Shown piece by piece: positions 26,420-35,976 of a stretch of 64,000 nucleotides of DNA. The first letter of the stretch is position 1. The number at the start of each line of letters is the position of its first letter. Made by a program: the position numbers and the translations under genes. The DNA is from G963665545 sp963665545 (lineage in GTDB: Bacteria; Pseudomonadota; Gammaproteobacteria; Xanthomonadales; SZUA-36): positions 310,001 to 374,000 of the forward strand of contig CAXXKZ010000013.1 of the NCBI GenBank assembly GCA_963665545.2, given 5' to 3'. The notes under the pieces are model-generated. The model ran no database searches and had not been told where the DNA came from. It saw only the letters and a program-made list of their open reading frames with translations.

Positions 26420-27865
26420 GTGAGTGTTGGCCTTTTTAGCCCTGCGCCTGTTGGCGCGCCAAGGCGTTCAAGCCCTGGAGCGCTTCGCACAGTCCTGCTG
26501 GTGTTTCTTGCGTCAATCAGCCCGCTACTCAGTGCAGATAGATCAATGGATTCCTTGTCGGCCGTTTTCGAGCAATCTCGCATCCCGGGCGTGGCAGTGG
26601 TAACCGTGGAGCATGGCCAGGCCGCCTGGTCCGGCGGATTTGGGCGAAAGTTTGCCGTGATCGGTGATCCGGTGACAGCCGACACCGTGTTTCATGCGGC
26701 CTCGATCGGCAAGACACTGGCCGCGTATGTGGCATTGAAAATGGTCGGCAGAGGCCAACTGGACCTCGACCGCCCTTTGTTTAAATACCTGCAACACAAC
26801 TCGTGGGCGCGTCCTGAACATTGGGGTGATCAGATTACCTTGCGTCACGTGCTGACCCACACATCCGGACTCAATAACAACGTGGCGCCGCCAGATTCCG
26901 AGGTCAGTTTCGAGCCGGGTACACGGTATTCGTATTCTGGCAACGGCATTTATTACCTGCAGCAGGTACTGGAGGCGGTCAGCGGCAAGGATATCGAATC
27001 GTTGATGCGTCAAGAGGTCTTTGTTCCGCTGGGGATGACCCGCTCGACCTATGAGCCTGCAGTCACTGTCGAAGATGAGGCCGTGCCCCATTTCCCATTG
27101 CTGGCCACGGCCGGAATTCTCCTCCTTGCCCTGGTGGCAGTTTCTGCCCTGTTTTGTTTATTTGCCAGCATCTTGCGACGGATTCGCACAAGCCGCTGGG
27201 GGTTGTCGAGCACAGCCGTCCGCAACACCGTAGTGTTTGCCGCGGCGTTGATTTCGGCCATACCTGGATTGCTGTTGGGATGGGAGTTCTCACTCACCGT
27301 GGCCTGTCTGTTAATTGGCCTCGTGGCGGCACTGTGGATTGTCCGCATCGTTGCCTTGGCACTGTTGCACGCGGTTGGCCGCACCGGCTCGAACACGAAA
27401 GATAAATTAGTTTTTGGCGCAGTCGTCCTGCTGCTTCTGGCAGGCCTCGCCGTTGCGCTACGCCAGCAGCAGGTTCCAGTCCCCCCCTTGACGCCCACTG
27501 AGCGGGTGGCCAATGCCGCCTATTCACTCAGGACAAGCGCCACTGATTTGGCGCGGTTCAGTATCGCGCTGCTGGAAGGGACCGGTTTAAGATCCATGGA
27601 CCACGCGGCTCTGCTCTCGCCTCAGCAACATGTCAGTGATTCAATTTACCGGACACTCGGCCTTGTTCATGAGCGAACCCCGCAGGGCGATCTGATTTGG
27701 CACGGTGGGCAGAATCCTGGATACGAATCGATACTGGCGTTGTTCCCGGAACGGGGCACTGCCATGATTGTGCTGACCAATGGTGTCGGAGGCCATGAAC
27801 CTGCGCGCCAGATGGTGTTGTCGCACTGGAACATTTCCGCCGAATTGCGTTTACCCGCTGATTAG
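26420..27865 (+). CDS. Beta-lactamase-family serine hydrolase split by a transmembrane insertion (copy a)
   Basis: About 481 aa from GTG 26420 (start uncertain; GTG 26384 is an alternative; anything before 26343 lies over the operator). A signal-like segment RTVLLVFLASISPLLSA precedes the lactamase domain with S-I-G-K in HAASIGKT, then YSYSGNGIYYLQQ as the Y-x-x element. Next come about four hydrophobic helices (PLLATAGILLLALVAVSALF to LVFGAVVLLLLAGLAVAL), and only afterwards the rest of the catalytic domain: SATDLARFSIALLEG and WHGGQNPGYESIL with the H-G-G box. A membrane insertion inside the catalytic domain is unusual. Likely a periplasmic peptidase, amidase or esterase. Operon with the AmpG-like permease 34 bases downstream. 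Confidence 0.82.
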   Translation: MSVGLFSPAPVGAPRRSSPGALRTVLLVFLASISPLLSADRSMDSLSAVFEQSRIPGVAVVTVEHGQAAWSGGFGRKFAVIGDPVTADTVFHAASIGKTLAAYVALKMVGRGQLDLDRPLFKYLQHNSWARPEHWGDQITLRHVLTHTSGLNNNVAPPDSEVSFEPGTRYSYSGNGIYYLQQVLEAVSGKDIESLMRQEVFVPLGMTRSTYEPAVTVEDEAVPHFPLLATAGILLLALVAVSALFCLFASILRRIRTSRWGLSSTAVRNTVVFAAALISAIPGLLLGWEFSLTVACLLIGLVAALWIVRIVALALLHAVGRTGSNTKDKLVFGAVVLLLLAGLAVALRQQQVPVPPLTPTERVANAAYSLRTSATDLARFSIALLEGTGLRSMDHAALLSPQQHVSDSIYRTLGLVHERTPQGDLIWHGGQNPGYESILALFPERGTAMIVLTNGVGGHEPARQMVLSHWNISAELRLPAD

Positions 27866-27899
27866 CCATCTCAAACCCACCGTTAGAGGAAGGACACAT

Positions 27900-29225
27900 A
27901 TGAACTTCATCACCCGCTATATGGATGCAGCCAGCATTCCACGCGATTGGACTTCCTGGAGCAAGTACTCGGTGATCGGGATGATGTACATGTCGCAAAC
28001 CTTTCCTTCGGCCTTTATCACCACGCTGCTGCCAACGATTTTCCGCCAACAGGGCTTGGATCTGGAGAAGTTCTGGATGTTTTCCCTGGCGACCGTGCCC
28101 TACTGGATCCGGTGGTTGTGGGCACCGATTGTCGACAACTACGGCAGCCCGCGAATCGGACGGCGAAAATCCTGGTTTATCCCGTGCACGATCGGTGCCT
28201 GTATCGTGTATGCATCGGTTGCCTATTTCGAGCCTTCCGAAGAAACCATCTGGTTCATTATCATCCTGATGATCGTCAAGTCCTTCTTAACCGCCACGCA
28301 GGAAGTGGCGATCGACGGTTATCTGGTGGAGAACCTCGAACCCCAGGAGCGTCCCATCGGATCGGCGATTCGTGTCTATTTCGAGGGTATCGGTGAAATG
28401 ACCGCGCTGGCCGGCCTGGCTATTGTCTACGACAAATTTGGCTGGCAAACCACCGCCGTCATCGCCTCGGGGCTGATGCTGGTGTTCATGACGCCCGGGT
28501 TTATTCGCAAGGAGCCGCCTTTGCCAGAGGCCGTTCAGCGACGGCGCGAACAGGGGCACCGGCCTTCGCTGCTGCTCTGGCTCAAGCGCAAGGACACCCG
28601 GTTCATAGTGCCCCTGTTGTTTACCGGCGGTCTGGCAGTCGGGATGTTTTTGCCCGTCGTGGGTGCGTTTTTGATCGATATCGGATACACGGTGACGCAA
28701 GTGGGCTTTATTACGGCGCTGACCCTGGGTGGCGCTCTGTTCGCTGGGGCCACACTGGCGATTGGATTGGTGCAACGTTACGGGACCAAACCCTGCCTGA
28801 AGTTTCTGGTGTTTGCTTTTCCGGTAGCGGTGCTGCCTGCGGTTTGGCTAACGGGACAAACCGCGCCACCCATACCGATTGCGGTGGTCTGCATCATCGT
28901 TCCAGTCGGACTCATTGCCTTGCTGCATGTCACCTTTCAAATTGAACGGCTGGGGTTTGCCTCGAAACACCAGGCCGCGACCGACTACGCCATCAATTCG
29001 GCGACCGCGCGAATCGGCCAAACCGGGGCGGCTGCGGCCGCGGGATTTATCGCCGCCCAAAGCTGGGCGCTCTTCTTCATCGTTATGGCAGGGTTGGCGG
29101 TTATTATCAGCGCCGGCTGGCTGTCCATTCACGGCCATTTGTGGCAATTGATTGAAGAGCGCAACGCCCGCGAGGATGCGGTCGGCGACGAAATCGATCA
29201 GGTCATCGATAGCCAACCCACCTAA
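27900..29225 (+). CDS. AmpG-like MFS permease 2a
   Basis: 441 aa from ATG 27900 with AGAGGAAGGA before it. Twelve predicted helices with MFS/AmpG elements RWLWAPIVDNYGSPRIGRRK and TATQEVAIDGYLVENLEPQE. Expected to import a peptide-like solute across the inner membrane. Paralogous to MFS-1 and identical to the copy at 52887 except for the last ten or so residues. Position directly after a periplasmic serine hydrolase suggests uptake of its product. Confidence 0.88.
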   Translation: MNFITRYMDAASIPRDWTSWSKYSVIGMMYMSQTFPSAFITTLLPTIFRQQGLDLEKFWMFSLATVPYWIRWLWAPIVDNYGSPRIGRRKSWFIPCTIGACIVYASVAYFEPSEETIWFIIILMIVKSFLTATQEVAIDGYLVENLEPQERPIGSAIRVYFEGIGEMTALAGLAIVYDKFGWQTTAVIASGLMLVFMTPGFIRKEPPLPEAVQRRREQGHRPSLLLWLKRKDTRFIVPLLFTGGLAVGMFLPVVGAFLIDIGYTVTQVGFITALTLGGALFAGATLAIGLVQRYGTKPCLKFLVFAFPVAVLPAVWLTGQTAPPIPIAVVCIIVPVGLIALLHVTFQIERLGFASKHQAATDYAINSATARIGQTGAAAAAGFIAAQSWALFFIVMAGLAVIISAGWLSIHGHLWQLIEERNAREDAVGDEIDQVIDSQPT

Positions 29226-29240
29226 CAAAGGAGTAAATTT

Positions 29241-29573
29241 ATGGATATCGCCAAAATAGATTGGAGCAGCATTCCCTGGCACGTGGTGCGGGAAGGTGTG
29301 GAAAGAAAGTCATTCTCGGGGGAGGGTGCGACTGTGTGTCTGCACCGCTTGAGCCCGGGTAACGAGCAAATGCCTCACTCGCATCCCAACGAACAGATCG
29401 TCTACATTTTGTCGGGTGAGGTTGACTTTCACGTCGGTGAAGATGTCCACCGGTTGGGCACAGGACAATTGATTGCGATTCCTCCCGATGTCACCCACTA
29501 CGCGGTGGTGGTTGGAGAAGAGCAATCATTCAATCTCGACATCTTCACGCCCCGCCGACCAGAATATGATTGA
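29241..29573 (+). CDS. Single-domain cupin (copy a)
   Basis: 110 aa with AAAGGAG before the ATG. Cupin motif 1 in QMPHSHPNEQIVYILSGEVDF (H-x-H...E) and motif 2 in IPPDVTHYAVVV (His), so a metal-binding small barrel is likely. Could be a dioxygenase, isomerase or binding protein; the family does not decide. It is followed by the aldolase after 9 bases. In the right-hand block the same gene sits after ridA. Confidence 0.85.
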   Translation: MDIAKIDWSSIPWHVVREGVERKSFSGEGATVCLHRLSPGNEQMPHSHPNEQIVYILSGEVDFHVGEDVHRLGTGQLIAIPPDVTHYAVVVGEEQSFNLDIFTPRRPEYD

Positions 29574-29582
29574 CCCGCCGCA

Positions 29583-30350
29583 ATGACCGATTCATTTCGA
29601 CAACGGGTACTGGGGCGGGAGCGCCTGCTAGGCACGTTCGTCAAAACGCCCGCGCCGCAGATCGTTGAGCTGGCCGCGCTATCGGGCCTGGATTTTGTCG
29701 TGCTGGATGCAGAACACGCCCCGTTTGATCGCTCGGCGTTGGATCTGGCCATCATGGCGGGGCGTGGTGCGAAGCTGGCGGTCATGGTTCGGGTACCCGG
29801 ATACGATTCCGAGCTGGTCGGCGCAAGCCTGGATTTGGGCGCAAGCGGCATTGTCGTGCCGCATGTGGGCGACGCTTCGATTGCCAGGCGCGCGGTCAGT
29901 CCGGCAAGGTTTTCCGGTGGTGCGCGCGGCCTGTCGCCATCCGTCAGGGCTGGTGGCTACGGCGCCATGCCATTTGCTGAATACGCGGCGTTGGCTGATG
30001 AGGAGGTGACCATATGGGCCCAGATCGAAGAGCCCATCGGTATCGAGAATGTCGATGACATACTCACCGTCACGGGCGTCGATTGCCTGTTTGTGGGACG
30101 AGTTGATCTGGCTTTTTCCTGTGGCAAAACCAGTGTGGATGACCAGTACGTGGTTGTCGCAACGCAGGCAGTTTGTCAAAGCGCGCGCCGGACCAACAAG
30201 GCCGCCGCCGTGTTTGTGAAGGAAATCGGCGGGGATTCGGCGCACTGGTCAGAGCAGGGCGTGACGGTGTTCGTTTGTGGTTCTGACCAAGCTGTGTTGC
30301 GTGGCGGATTCGCGGCCATGCGCGACGTATTTCTCAACCAGGCCGATTGA
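29583..30350 (+). CDS. HpcH/HpaI-family class II aldolase
   Basis: 255 aa. Characteristic elements: LLGTFVKTPAPQIVELAALS, FVVLDAEHAPFD, VMVRVPGYD, LDLGASGIVVPHV, IWAQIEEPIGIENVDDI (metal-binding Glu) and CLFVGRVDLAFS (metal-binding Asp). Members cleave or form 4-hydroxy-2-keto acids or malyl-type compounds with a divalent metal. Its stop overlaps the TTG start of the following SDR, indicating coupling. The right-hand copy (55003) is destroyed by deletion, so this is the functional one. Confidence 0.9.
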   Translation: MTDSFRQRVLGRERLLGTFVKTPAPQIVELAALSGLDFVVLDAEHAPFDRSALDLAIMAGRGAKLAVMVRVPGYDSELVGASLDLGASGIVVPHVGDASIARRAVSPARFSGGARGLSPSVRAGGYGAMPFAEYAALADEEVTIWAQIEEPIGIENVDDILTVTGVDCLFVGRVDLAFSCGKTSVDDQYVVVATQAVCQSARRTNKAAAVFVKEIGGDSAHWSEQGVTVFVCGSDQAVLRGGFAAMRDVFLNQAD

Positions 30351-31132
30351 GAGTGCCTGCAACCGACTTCGCAGGATTCCGGCTGGATGAGCAAGTGGCC
30401 GCAGTCACCGGAGGCGCCAGCGGCATCGGCCGATCGGCGGCACGGTTGCTGGCAGCCTCCGGCGCAAAGGTCGTTGTACTTGATATAGACTGCGAGTCTG
30501 CCGCGGAATCTGCAAATCAGATTCGGGAAGAGGGCGGGCAGGCCAAGGCCATGGCCATGGACGTCACCGTCGAGTCGGAGATTGAGCGGGCAATGGATGC
30601 CACTGTCGCTGAATTTGGCCGCCTGGATGTCCTGGTCAGTTGCGCTGGCATTGCCATCCGTGAACCGGCCCTGGATCATTCGCTGAAACACTGGAACCAG
30701 GTGTTGCAGGTCAATCAAACCGGCGTGTTTCTGTGCGCCAGACATGCGGCCCGCCATATGCGGAAGTCAGGCTATGGCCGCATCGTCAATGTCGCCTCCA
30801 TTATGGGGCTTTCGGGTGGTGGGATTTACCCGAACATTTCTTACCAAACTACCAAGGGCGCCATTGTCAATATGACCCGGGCGCTCGCAATTGAATGGGC
30901 GTCTGACGGGATATTGGTAAACGCCGTGGCGCCGACTTATGTCAGAACTCCCTTCATCGAAGAATTGCTGGAACAGCCGGGAATCGAGGAGGAAATTCGC
31001 CGCCTGACCCCGCTGGGCAGATTGGCCGAACCCGAAGAGGTGGCCCCGGCCATCTTGTTTCTGGCCAGCCCGGCCGCCTCCATGGTGACGGGACATATTC
31101 TGGCGGTGGACGGGGGGTTCTTGGCGCAATAG
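30347..31132 (+). CDS. FabG-like SDR oxidoreductase
   Basis: 261 aa from TTG 30347 overlapping the aldolase stop. TGGASGIGRSAARLLAASG (NAD(P) site), LDIDCESAAES, SCAGIAIREP, YQTTKGAIVNMTRALAIEWA (YxxxK) and TGHILAVDGGFLAQ. Probably oxidises or reduces a hydroxyl made or consumed by the neighbouring aldolase. The aspartate after the second strand (VVLDID) favours NAD(H). The right-hand copy retains only the C-terminal third. Confidence 0.9.
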   Translation: MRVPATDFAGFRLDEQVAAVTGGASGIGRSAARLLAASGAKVVVLDIDCESAAESANQIREEGGQAKAMAMDVTVESEIERAMDATVAEFGRLDVLVSCAGIAIREPALDHSLKHWNQVLQVNQTGVFLCARHAARHMRKSGYGRIVNVASIMGLSGGGIYPNISYQTTKGAIVNMTRALAIEWASDGILVNAVAPTYVRTPFIEELLEQPGIEEEIRRLTPLGRLAEPEEVAPAILFLASPAASMVTGHILAVDGGFLAQ

Positions 31133-31173
31133 AAGTCGGCAATTTTTCCTCCGCCGCGACGTTATCTGCCAAC

Positions 31174-31214
31174 TTGCTAGTGATCAAGAATAGATTTAGA
31201 ATTATATTTCGATT
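31174..31214 (+). promoter_or_regulatory. Promoter and operator (site E) in front of a lost TonB receptor
   Basis: TTGCTA (31174-31179), 17-base spacer, TAGAAT (31197-31202), and the operator TTTAGAATTATATTTCGATT (31195-31214) over the -10. The same arrangement with the same operator lies before the intact TonB receptor (57056-57096). Here the promoter now drives only a receptor stump. Confidence 0.78.
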
Positions 31215-31317
31215 ATCAACAGATAGAATTCCAAGAGGATTGGGCGTGCCATTCAAACGCTGCCTCTGAGTCATGGGACAAATGGTCAGATTAAAACCTT
31301 TTTATGGAGAGTTGGAA

Positions 31318-31380
31318 ATGCGTGTATCAGGTAAGTTATGGGCGTTCGTTGTAGTTTCCGGCATGGTACTTCCCCCATTC
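31318..31380 (+). pseudogene. TonB-dependent receptor remnant (signal peptide only)
   Basis: Upstream leader and first codons match the intact receptor at 57200: GGAGA-like SD, ATG at 31318, MRVSGKL, then a hydrophobic stretch that diverges after about 20 residues. Beyond 31380 the sequence is unrelated and runs into the 3' end of the convergent sulfatase. More than 95 percent of the receptor is missing. Confidence 0.75.
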
Positions 31381-31429
31381 CATCCTCTTGATTGCCCAAC
31401 TACACTGGTTATTCCTGCTTGCTTCGCCA

Positions 31430-33191
31430 TTATTGACTCCTCATTTGTTCGCTTCCGATGCTTTTGAATCCTCGTGGATCGTCCGCCATTCTGGCGCGAA
31501 ATTCCTTCAGCCGGCGGCTCAGGTCATCGGTGATATTTGGATACAGGTTGCGCAAATCATAGGATTCGCGATCGTTGTGGAGGTCGGTCAGCATCGGCTG
31601 GCTGAACGCCGATATGACAAAAGGCACGGCAGGATAGAACATATCGTACTGTTTTGCCGGGCCTCGATCGTGGTACTTGAAACGGGCGTTGCGCACCGCC
31701 TGTGCCACACCGGTGTACTGAGATATGTAAAAGAGCACTTCATGCGGGCTGCCGCCACCTTGCAGCATCGGCCAGATGTCCTTGCCGTCGATGACACGGT
31801 CCGCCGGAGGGGCAATTCCTGCCAAATTCAGCACGGTTGGAAGAACATCGATCTGCATGGCCATGCCATCGGACACGCTGTCAGGACTCAGATTGCCCCG
31901 CCAGTAAAAAATCCCGGGCACCCTCATGCCACCTTCCCACGTATCGCCTTTGCGTCCGCGCAGGCTGCCGGCGTCGCCCAGAAAGGATCCGCCATTGTCG
32001 TTGGTAATGATGATGAGCGTATTGTCCAACACCCCTGACTTCTCCAATGTATCCAAGACCCTGCCCACACTGCGGTCCAGGTCTTCGATCGTGTCGCCGT
32101 ATACCCCGGCAGCCGATGAACCAGCGAACTCCGGATCGGCAAAATGTGGCGCATGCGGAAAGGTGTGTGACAGGTAGAGAAAGAACGGCGTGCCCGCGCT
32201 TTGCTCGATAAAATTCGTGGCTTCACGGGTGTACATCGGCGTCAATTGTTCCTGCTGCACCCGCTCACGCGGCACGATAACGTACGTCGCGGCCGCGATA
32301 AATCTCGAAGTCGGGCTTGTTGTTGCTGTGAAGCGGGCCGAAAAAATAGTCGAAGCCCAGGTCGCCGGGAAAATATCCGTCGATCTCGCCCAGCTGCCAT
32401 TTGCCGATCAGAGCGGTCGTGTAACCCGCGGCCTCCAGGATTTCAGGCAGCAGAATCTCATCGCCGGCGATGTGATTGGGAAATCCCTGCGCGTGCAGCA
32501 ATTTTTCCTGCATTGATCCCAGGGGTGCGAATACCAGGTGGTTTGCCAGTGAGCGGGAGGGATAGCGCCCGGTCATCAGTGCCGCGCGCGACGGGCTGCA
32601 CAGAGGCGAGGCGGAATAGAAGTGGGTCAGTTTCACGCCACTCGCCGCGATGCTGTCGATATTTGGCGCGCGGATCAAGGTGTTGCCGTATGCGCCCAGA
32701 TCACCGAAGCCGAGATCGTCGAACAAAATCAGCACGATGTTGGGCCCGTTTTGCCGGCCCGCGCTGATGGATTTGAGGTAGGCTGATTTCTCGGCACGGT
32801 GCGGCTCGGGTGGCGGCTGGTAGCGGCTCGCGGCGCGCTCGAACCTCTGATTCGGATTCATGTGCAGCTCAATTGCTGGCGCATTGTCTTCGGCAACCTC
32901 CAGTTTCCGGATGACGGTGGCCATGCCAGGCCGGGTCGCCATCAGGTGATAGTTCCCGGCGGGCACCTCGCCCAGAGAAAACTGACCGTCGCCATCGGTG
33001 ACGGCGCCATGAAGGGTGTCGACCAGGAACACCCGCACCTTGGGCGCGGGCTGACCGTCATCTTGCAAAACCTGTCCGCTGACCATCTTGGCGTAAATGG
33101 TTGAAATGGGTGCGCAGACCAGCAACAGCGCTAGCAGGCCACTCGACAGGGCGCTATATAAGTTTCCGTTTCTCATACTCACACCTGTCAA
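31430..33191 (-). pseudogene. Sulfatase with carboxypeptidase-like N-domain, frameshifted
   Basis: Two overlapping minus frames (33191-32265 and 32275-31430) form one type I sulfatase. The first has a signal peptide, a beta-sandwich KMVSGQVLQDDGQPAPKVRV (carboxypeptidase regulatory-like), then PNIVLILFDDLGFGDLGAYG (metal site) and the formylglycine motif PLCSPSRAALMTGRYP. The second continues with FFLYLSHTFPHAPH and IITNDNGGSF. The break is at 32280-32287, where ACGT is tandemly duplicated (4 extra bases): removing one unit restores YRGRDVIVPRERV. The gene otherwise looks intact, so this is a recent mutation or an assembly error. Start overlaps the PepN-2 stop (ATGA), making a PepN - sulfatase operon. 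Confidence 0.85.
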
Positions 33192-35851
33192 GATGGCAAT
33201 GTCTTGCCCGCTAACTCGATCAGGCCTTCGCTAACACCCTCGGCATCGCGAATCCGCCGCAGGCAGTCGTGAATCAAGGACTGGCGTTTTTCGTCGAATT
33301 GGCGCCAGTTGGTGACATCGCAGCGACCGAGCATGTAGGTCGCGACCAGGGGTGAATGGCGGTCCATTCGCGGCAATAATTCCGCCAGCAGCTCGTAGCC
33401 GCTACCGCCGGCCTCGTTCATGGCGCATCGGTTCAGGCAAAACAACGCTTCGGTTGTCCCGAAAACCCGGCTCAGCATTTGAAGCGGAAATTCTTCTGAA
33501 AACAGGTGTGGCCCAAGGCGCGCCGCGGTGTCTTCGCGTGTCGCCATGGCCTGAGCATAAAACCATTTGTCGTAGACAATTTGCTCGTCGCGCCAGCGCT
33601 GCTGGAAGATATCCAGGGCTTCTTCCCGGCAATCACTGTCGGAATTGGCCAGGCTGATGATGCCGTAAATCTGATCTGAAACGTTTTTGCTGTCTTTGAC
33701 CTGCTGTAAAGCCATGGCCTCCATGTCTGGCTCACCAAGCGCGACGATGTAATCCAGGCACAGTGCTTTCAGACGGCGGGTGCCGATTGCCGTCGCCGAC
33801 AAATCCAGAGGCTCGGTGTGTCTGTTTTCGTCGTACAGTTCGAGAAATCGATCCTGATTTCCTCGCGCGATGGACAAACGGACCTGCTCACGCGCACTGT
33901 GGATTGCCTCGATGGGAATGGTGCAGTAGCCCCGTCCCAGGGTCTTCTCGTCCGGCAGCGTCATCAGGTCGCAAATCAGGCGTGGGTTGATGCTCTCGTC
34001 CCACAGCGAGGAGGCGTAAGCCTGGAGAAATTGTGCATCGGTCTCCCGCTGCCGGCCATCGAGCGCCTCCTCTACAATGTTTCGGATCTCCCGCCCGGCA
34101 TAAGCTTCGCTGACATCCCAGCGGGTGACGCCATCGCGGTCAAAGCGGAGCAGGTGAGCCAGGTCTTCATCCGACAAATCCTGCTGCACGGGTACCGATG
34201 CGGAAAAGTGTCGGAATAACGAGGGCACCGGCCGCTCTGGCACATTTTCAAACACGAAACTCTGCCGCTCACGATCGAAGTCCAGCACGGTGTGCGTGCC
34301 GCGTGAATTGTGCTCTCCCGCCAGTGTCAATTCCATTTCCTGTCCCGCCGAATCGAGCAGCGCGGTCGCAACCGGAATGCGCATGGCCTTTTTTATCGGT
34401 TGGCCCGGAGTTGGCTCGGTTTTTTGGCTGAAGTTGATGGTGAACGTATGCTCGGTTTCATCATAGTGGTTGTCCACTTTCACCGAGGGCGTTCCCGCCT
34501 GGTAAAACCACTCGGCCATTTGTGCCATCGACTGGTTTGATACCTCTTCAAATGCCTTCAATAAATTCTCTACCGTGACCGGGGTGTAGGCATTGTCATC
34601 GAAATATTTGCGCACGCCCTTCAGGAACAGCTCCTCTCCCAACAGGGTCATAATCATGTAGACGATTTCCTGGCCCTTGTCGTAGGTCGTGTTGGTGAAG
34701 GTGTTTCTGGGATCTACATAGTCATCGCAAATGACCGGATGAACCAGCGGTCCGGCATCTTCGGTCCACTGGTTGGCACGGATGTGGCGCACCATCTTGA
34801 TCCGAACGGAATCCTGGCTCGACATGTCGCCGACGAACCGTTGATCACGAAACCGCGTCAATCCCTCCTTCAGCGAGACCTGGAACCAGTTTTTCACCGT
34901 TACGATGTTGCCCGACCAGTTGTGAAAGTACTCATGGCCGATGGTTTTCATGCGGTATTCATAATCCGGGTCAAACACAAGCCGGCGGCTGGTGGTAAAC
35001 CAAAACAGATCGAACAGGTTGAGCCCTTTGTTCTCCATACCGCCTGTGCAACCGTTGAGCACGCCACAGTTGTAGACTTCCAGGTCGCATTCGCGTCCGT
35101 ACAAATCTTCGTCCCACTTCATCGACTTCTTAATGATCTCCAGCGAGTGGCGCACCTTGTCGATATTCTCCGCTGTCGCGTACACACCGATCTGAACCGT
35201 CTTGCCCGATTTGAACGTATAGCTGTCGCGGGCGCACGAAAGCGGGCCGGCCATCAGGGCGAAAATGTAACAGGAGGTGGGGAAAGGGTTGTGCCAGACC
35301 GCAAAGTGTTTACCCTCGGGCAGGTCGCCGCTTTGCTGTGGATGTCCATTGGACAACAGCACCGGATAGAGCGCCTTGTCGGCAATCAATTTGGTGGTCC
35401 AAGTGCACATGATATCGGGGCGATCCTGGAAATAGGTCAGCTTACGAAACGCCTCCGGCTCGCACTGGGTAAACAAACCGCCGTCACGCGAAAGGCACAG
35501 GCCCATCAGCGTGGTATTGCCACGGGGTACAAACGAGTTGCGAATCTCGAGTTCGAATTCATCCGGCAGATTCGGGATCAGCAGCTGGCGATCCTCGAGT
35601 TGGAACTCAGTCTCGTCCAGGCCCCGGCCATCGACACGCACCGATTCCAGGCGCAATTCCGTGGCGTCGAGCTGCAGGGCGTCAGTGGGTTCAGTCTCGG
35701 GATTGCGCCGATAGCGCGCGCGTGAGTTGACGAAGGTTCGATCCAGGTCCAACTCGAATTCAAGATCGACATGCTCGACCAGGAAGTCGGGGGCGCGATA
35801 CTGTTTGCGATAGACGGTCAAATCTCTGGATTTCTGGGTTCGTTGGTTCAT
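33188..35851 (-). CDS. pepN: M1 family aminopeptidase N (copy 2)
   Basis: 887 aa, full PepN length. Exopeptidase motif is CTGGMENKGLNLFD (GGMEN, not GAMEN), zinc site GHEYFHNWSGN with distal Glu in LKEGLTRFRDQ. No signal peptide. The GxMEN loop contacts the substrate N-terminus in M1 enzymes, so the change may alter specificity (inference). First gene of the minus operon with the sulfatase; operator F lies 21 bases before its start. Paralogous to copies at 5838 and 41227. Confidence 0.93.
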   Translation of the reverse strand: MNQRTQKSRDLTVYRKQYRAPDFLVEHVDLEFELDLDRTFVNSRARYRRNPETEPTDALQLDATELRLESVRVDGRGLDETEFQLEDRQLLIPNLPDEFELEIRNSFVPRGNTTLMGLCLSRDGGLFTQCEPEAFRKLTYFQDRPDIMCTWTTKLIADKALYPVLLSNGHPQQSGDLPEGKHFAVWHNPFPTSCYIFALMAGPLSCARDSYTFKSGKTVQIGVYATAENIDKVRHSLEIIKKSMKWDEDLYGRECDLEVYNCGVLNGCTGGMENKGLNLFDLFWFTTSRRLVFDPDYEYRMKTIGHEYFHNWSGNIVTVKNWFQVSLKEGLTRFRDQRFVGDMSSQDSVRIKMVRHIRANQWTEDAGPLVHPVICDDYVDPRNTFTNTTYDKGQEIVYMIMTLLGEELFLKGVRKYFDDNAYTPVTVENLLKAFEEVSNQSMAQMAEWFYQAGTPSVKVDNHYDETEHTFTINFSQKTEPTPGQPIKKAMRIPVATALLDSAGQEMELTLAGEHNSRGTHTVLDFDRERQSFVFENVPERPVPSLFRHFSASVPVQQDLSDEDLAHLLRFDRDGVTRWDVSEAYAGREIRNIVEEALDGRQRETDAQFLQAYASSLWDESINPRLICDLMTLPDEKTLGRGYCTIPIEAIHSAREQVRLSIARGNQDRFLELYDENRHTEPLDLSATAIGTRRLKALCLDYIVALGEPDMEAMALQQVKDSKNVSDQIYGIISLANSDSDCREEALDIFQQRWRDEQIVYDKWFYAQAMATREDTAARLGPHLFSEEFPLQMLSRVFGTTEALFCLNRCAMNEAGGSGYELLAELLPRMDRHSPLVATYMLGRCDVTNWRQFDEKRQSLIHDCLRRIRDAEGVSEGLIELAGKTLPS

Positions 35852-35871
35852 TGTAGTATTTGCATAATAGA

Positions 35872-35891
35872 AATAGAATTAGTTTTCTAAA
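35872..35891 (-). promoter_or_regulatory. Operator (site F)
   Basis: AATAGAATTAGTTTTCTAAA, a more degenerate member of the palindrome family, 21 bases upstream of the PepN-2 start and before the MFS_3 pseudogene on the other strand. A minus-strand -10-like TATATT lies next to it. Confidence 0.6.
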
Positions 35892-35976
35892 ATATAGCAT
35901 AGATTGGAGAAAATCGTAACAGCATGTTCGCTATACGGGTATTCTCCGGTTGGGTATCAATTTATTGCAGCGATCA

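Larger units (their letters stand above)
26265..29170 (+). repeat. 2.9-kb near-identical direct duplication, left copy
   Basis: This segment is repeated at 51252-54157 with a constant offset of 24987 bases. By eye only two substitutions are found inside it: 26406 (A here, G in the other copy, D to G in the hydrolase leader) and one silent change near 28745. Identity falls abruptly within the last codons of the permease. It contains promoter/operator D, the serine hydrolase and the permease. Confidence 0.92.

Noticed and set aside
34739..35725. 328-codon plus-strand frame opposite PepN-2
   Set aside because: Pure antisense shadow of a clearly conserved M1 gene; no domain pattern of its own.
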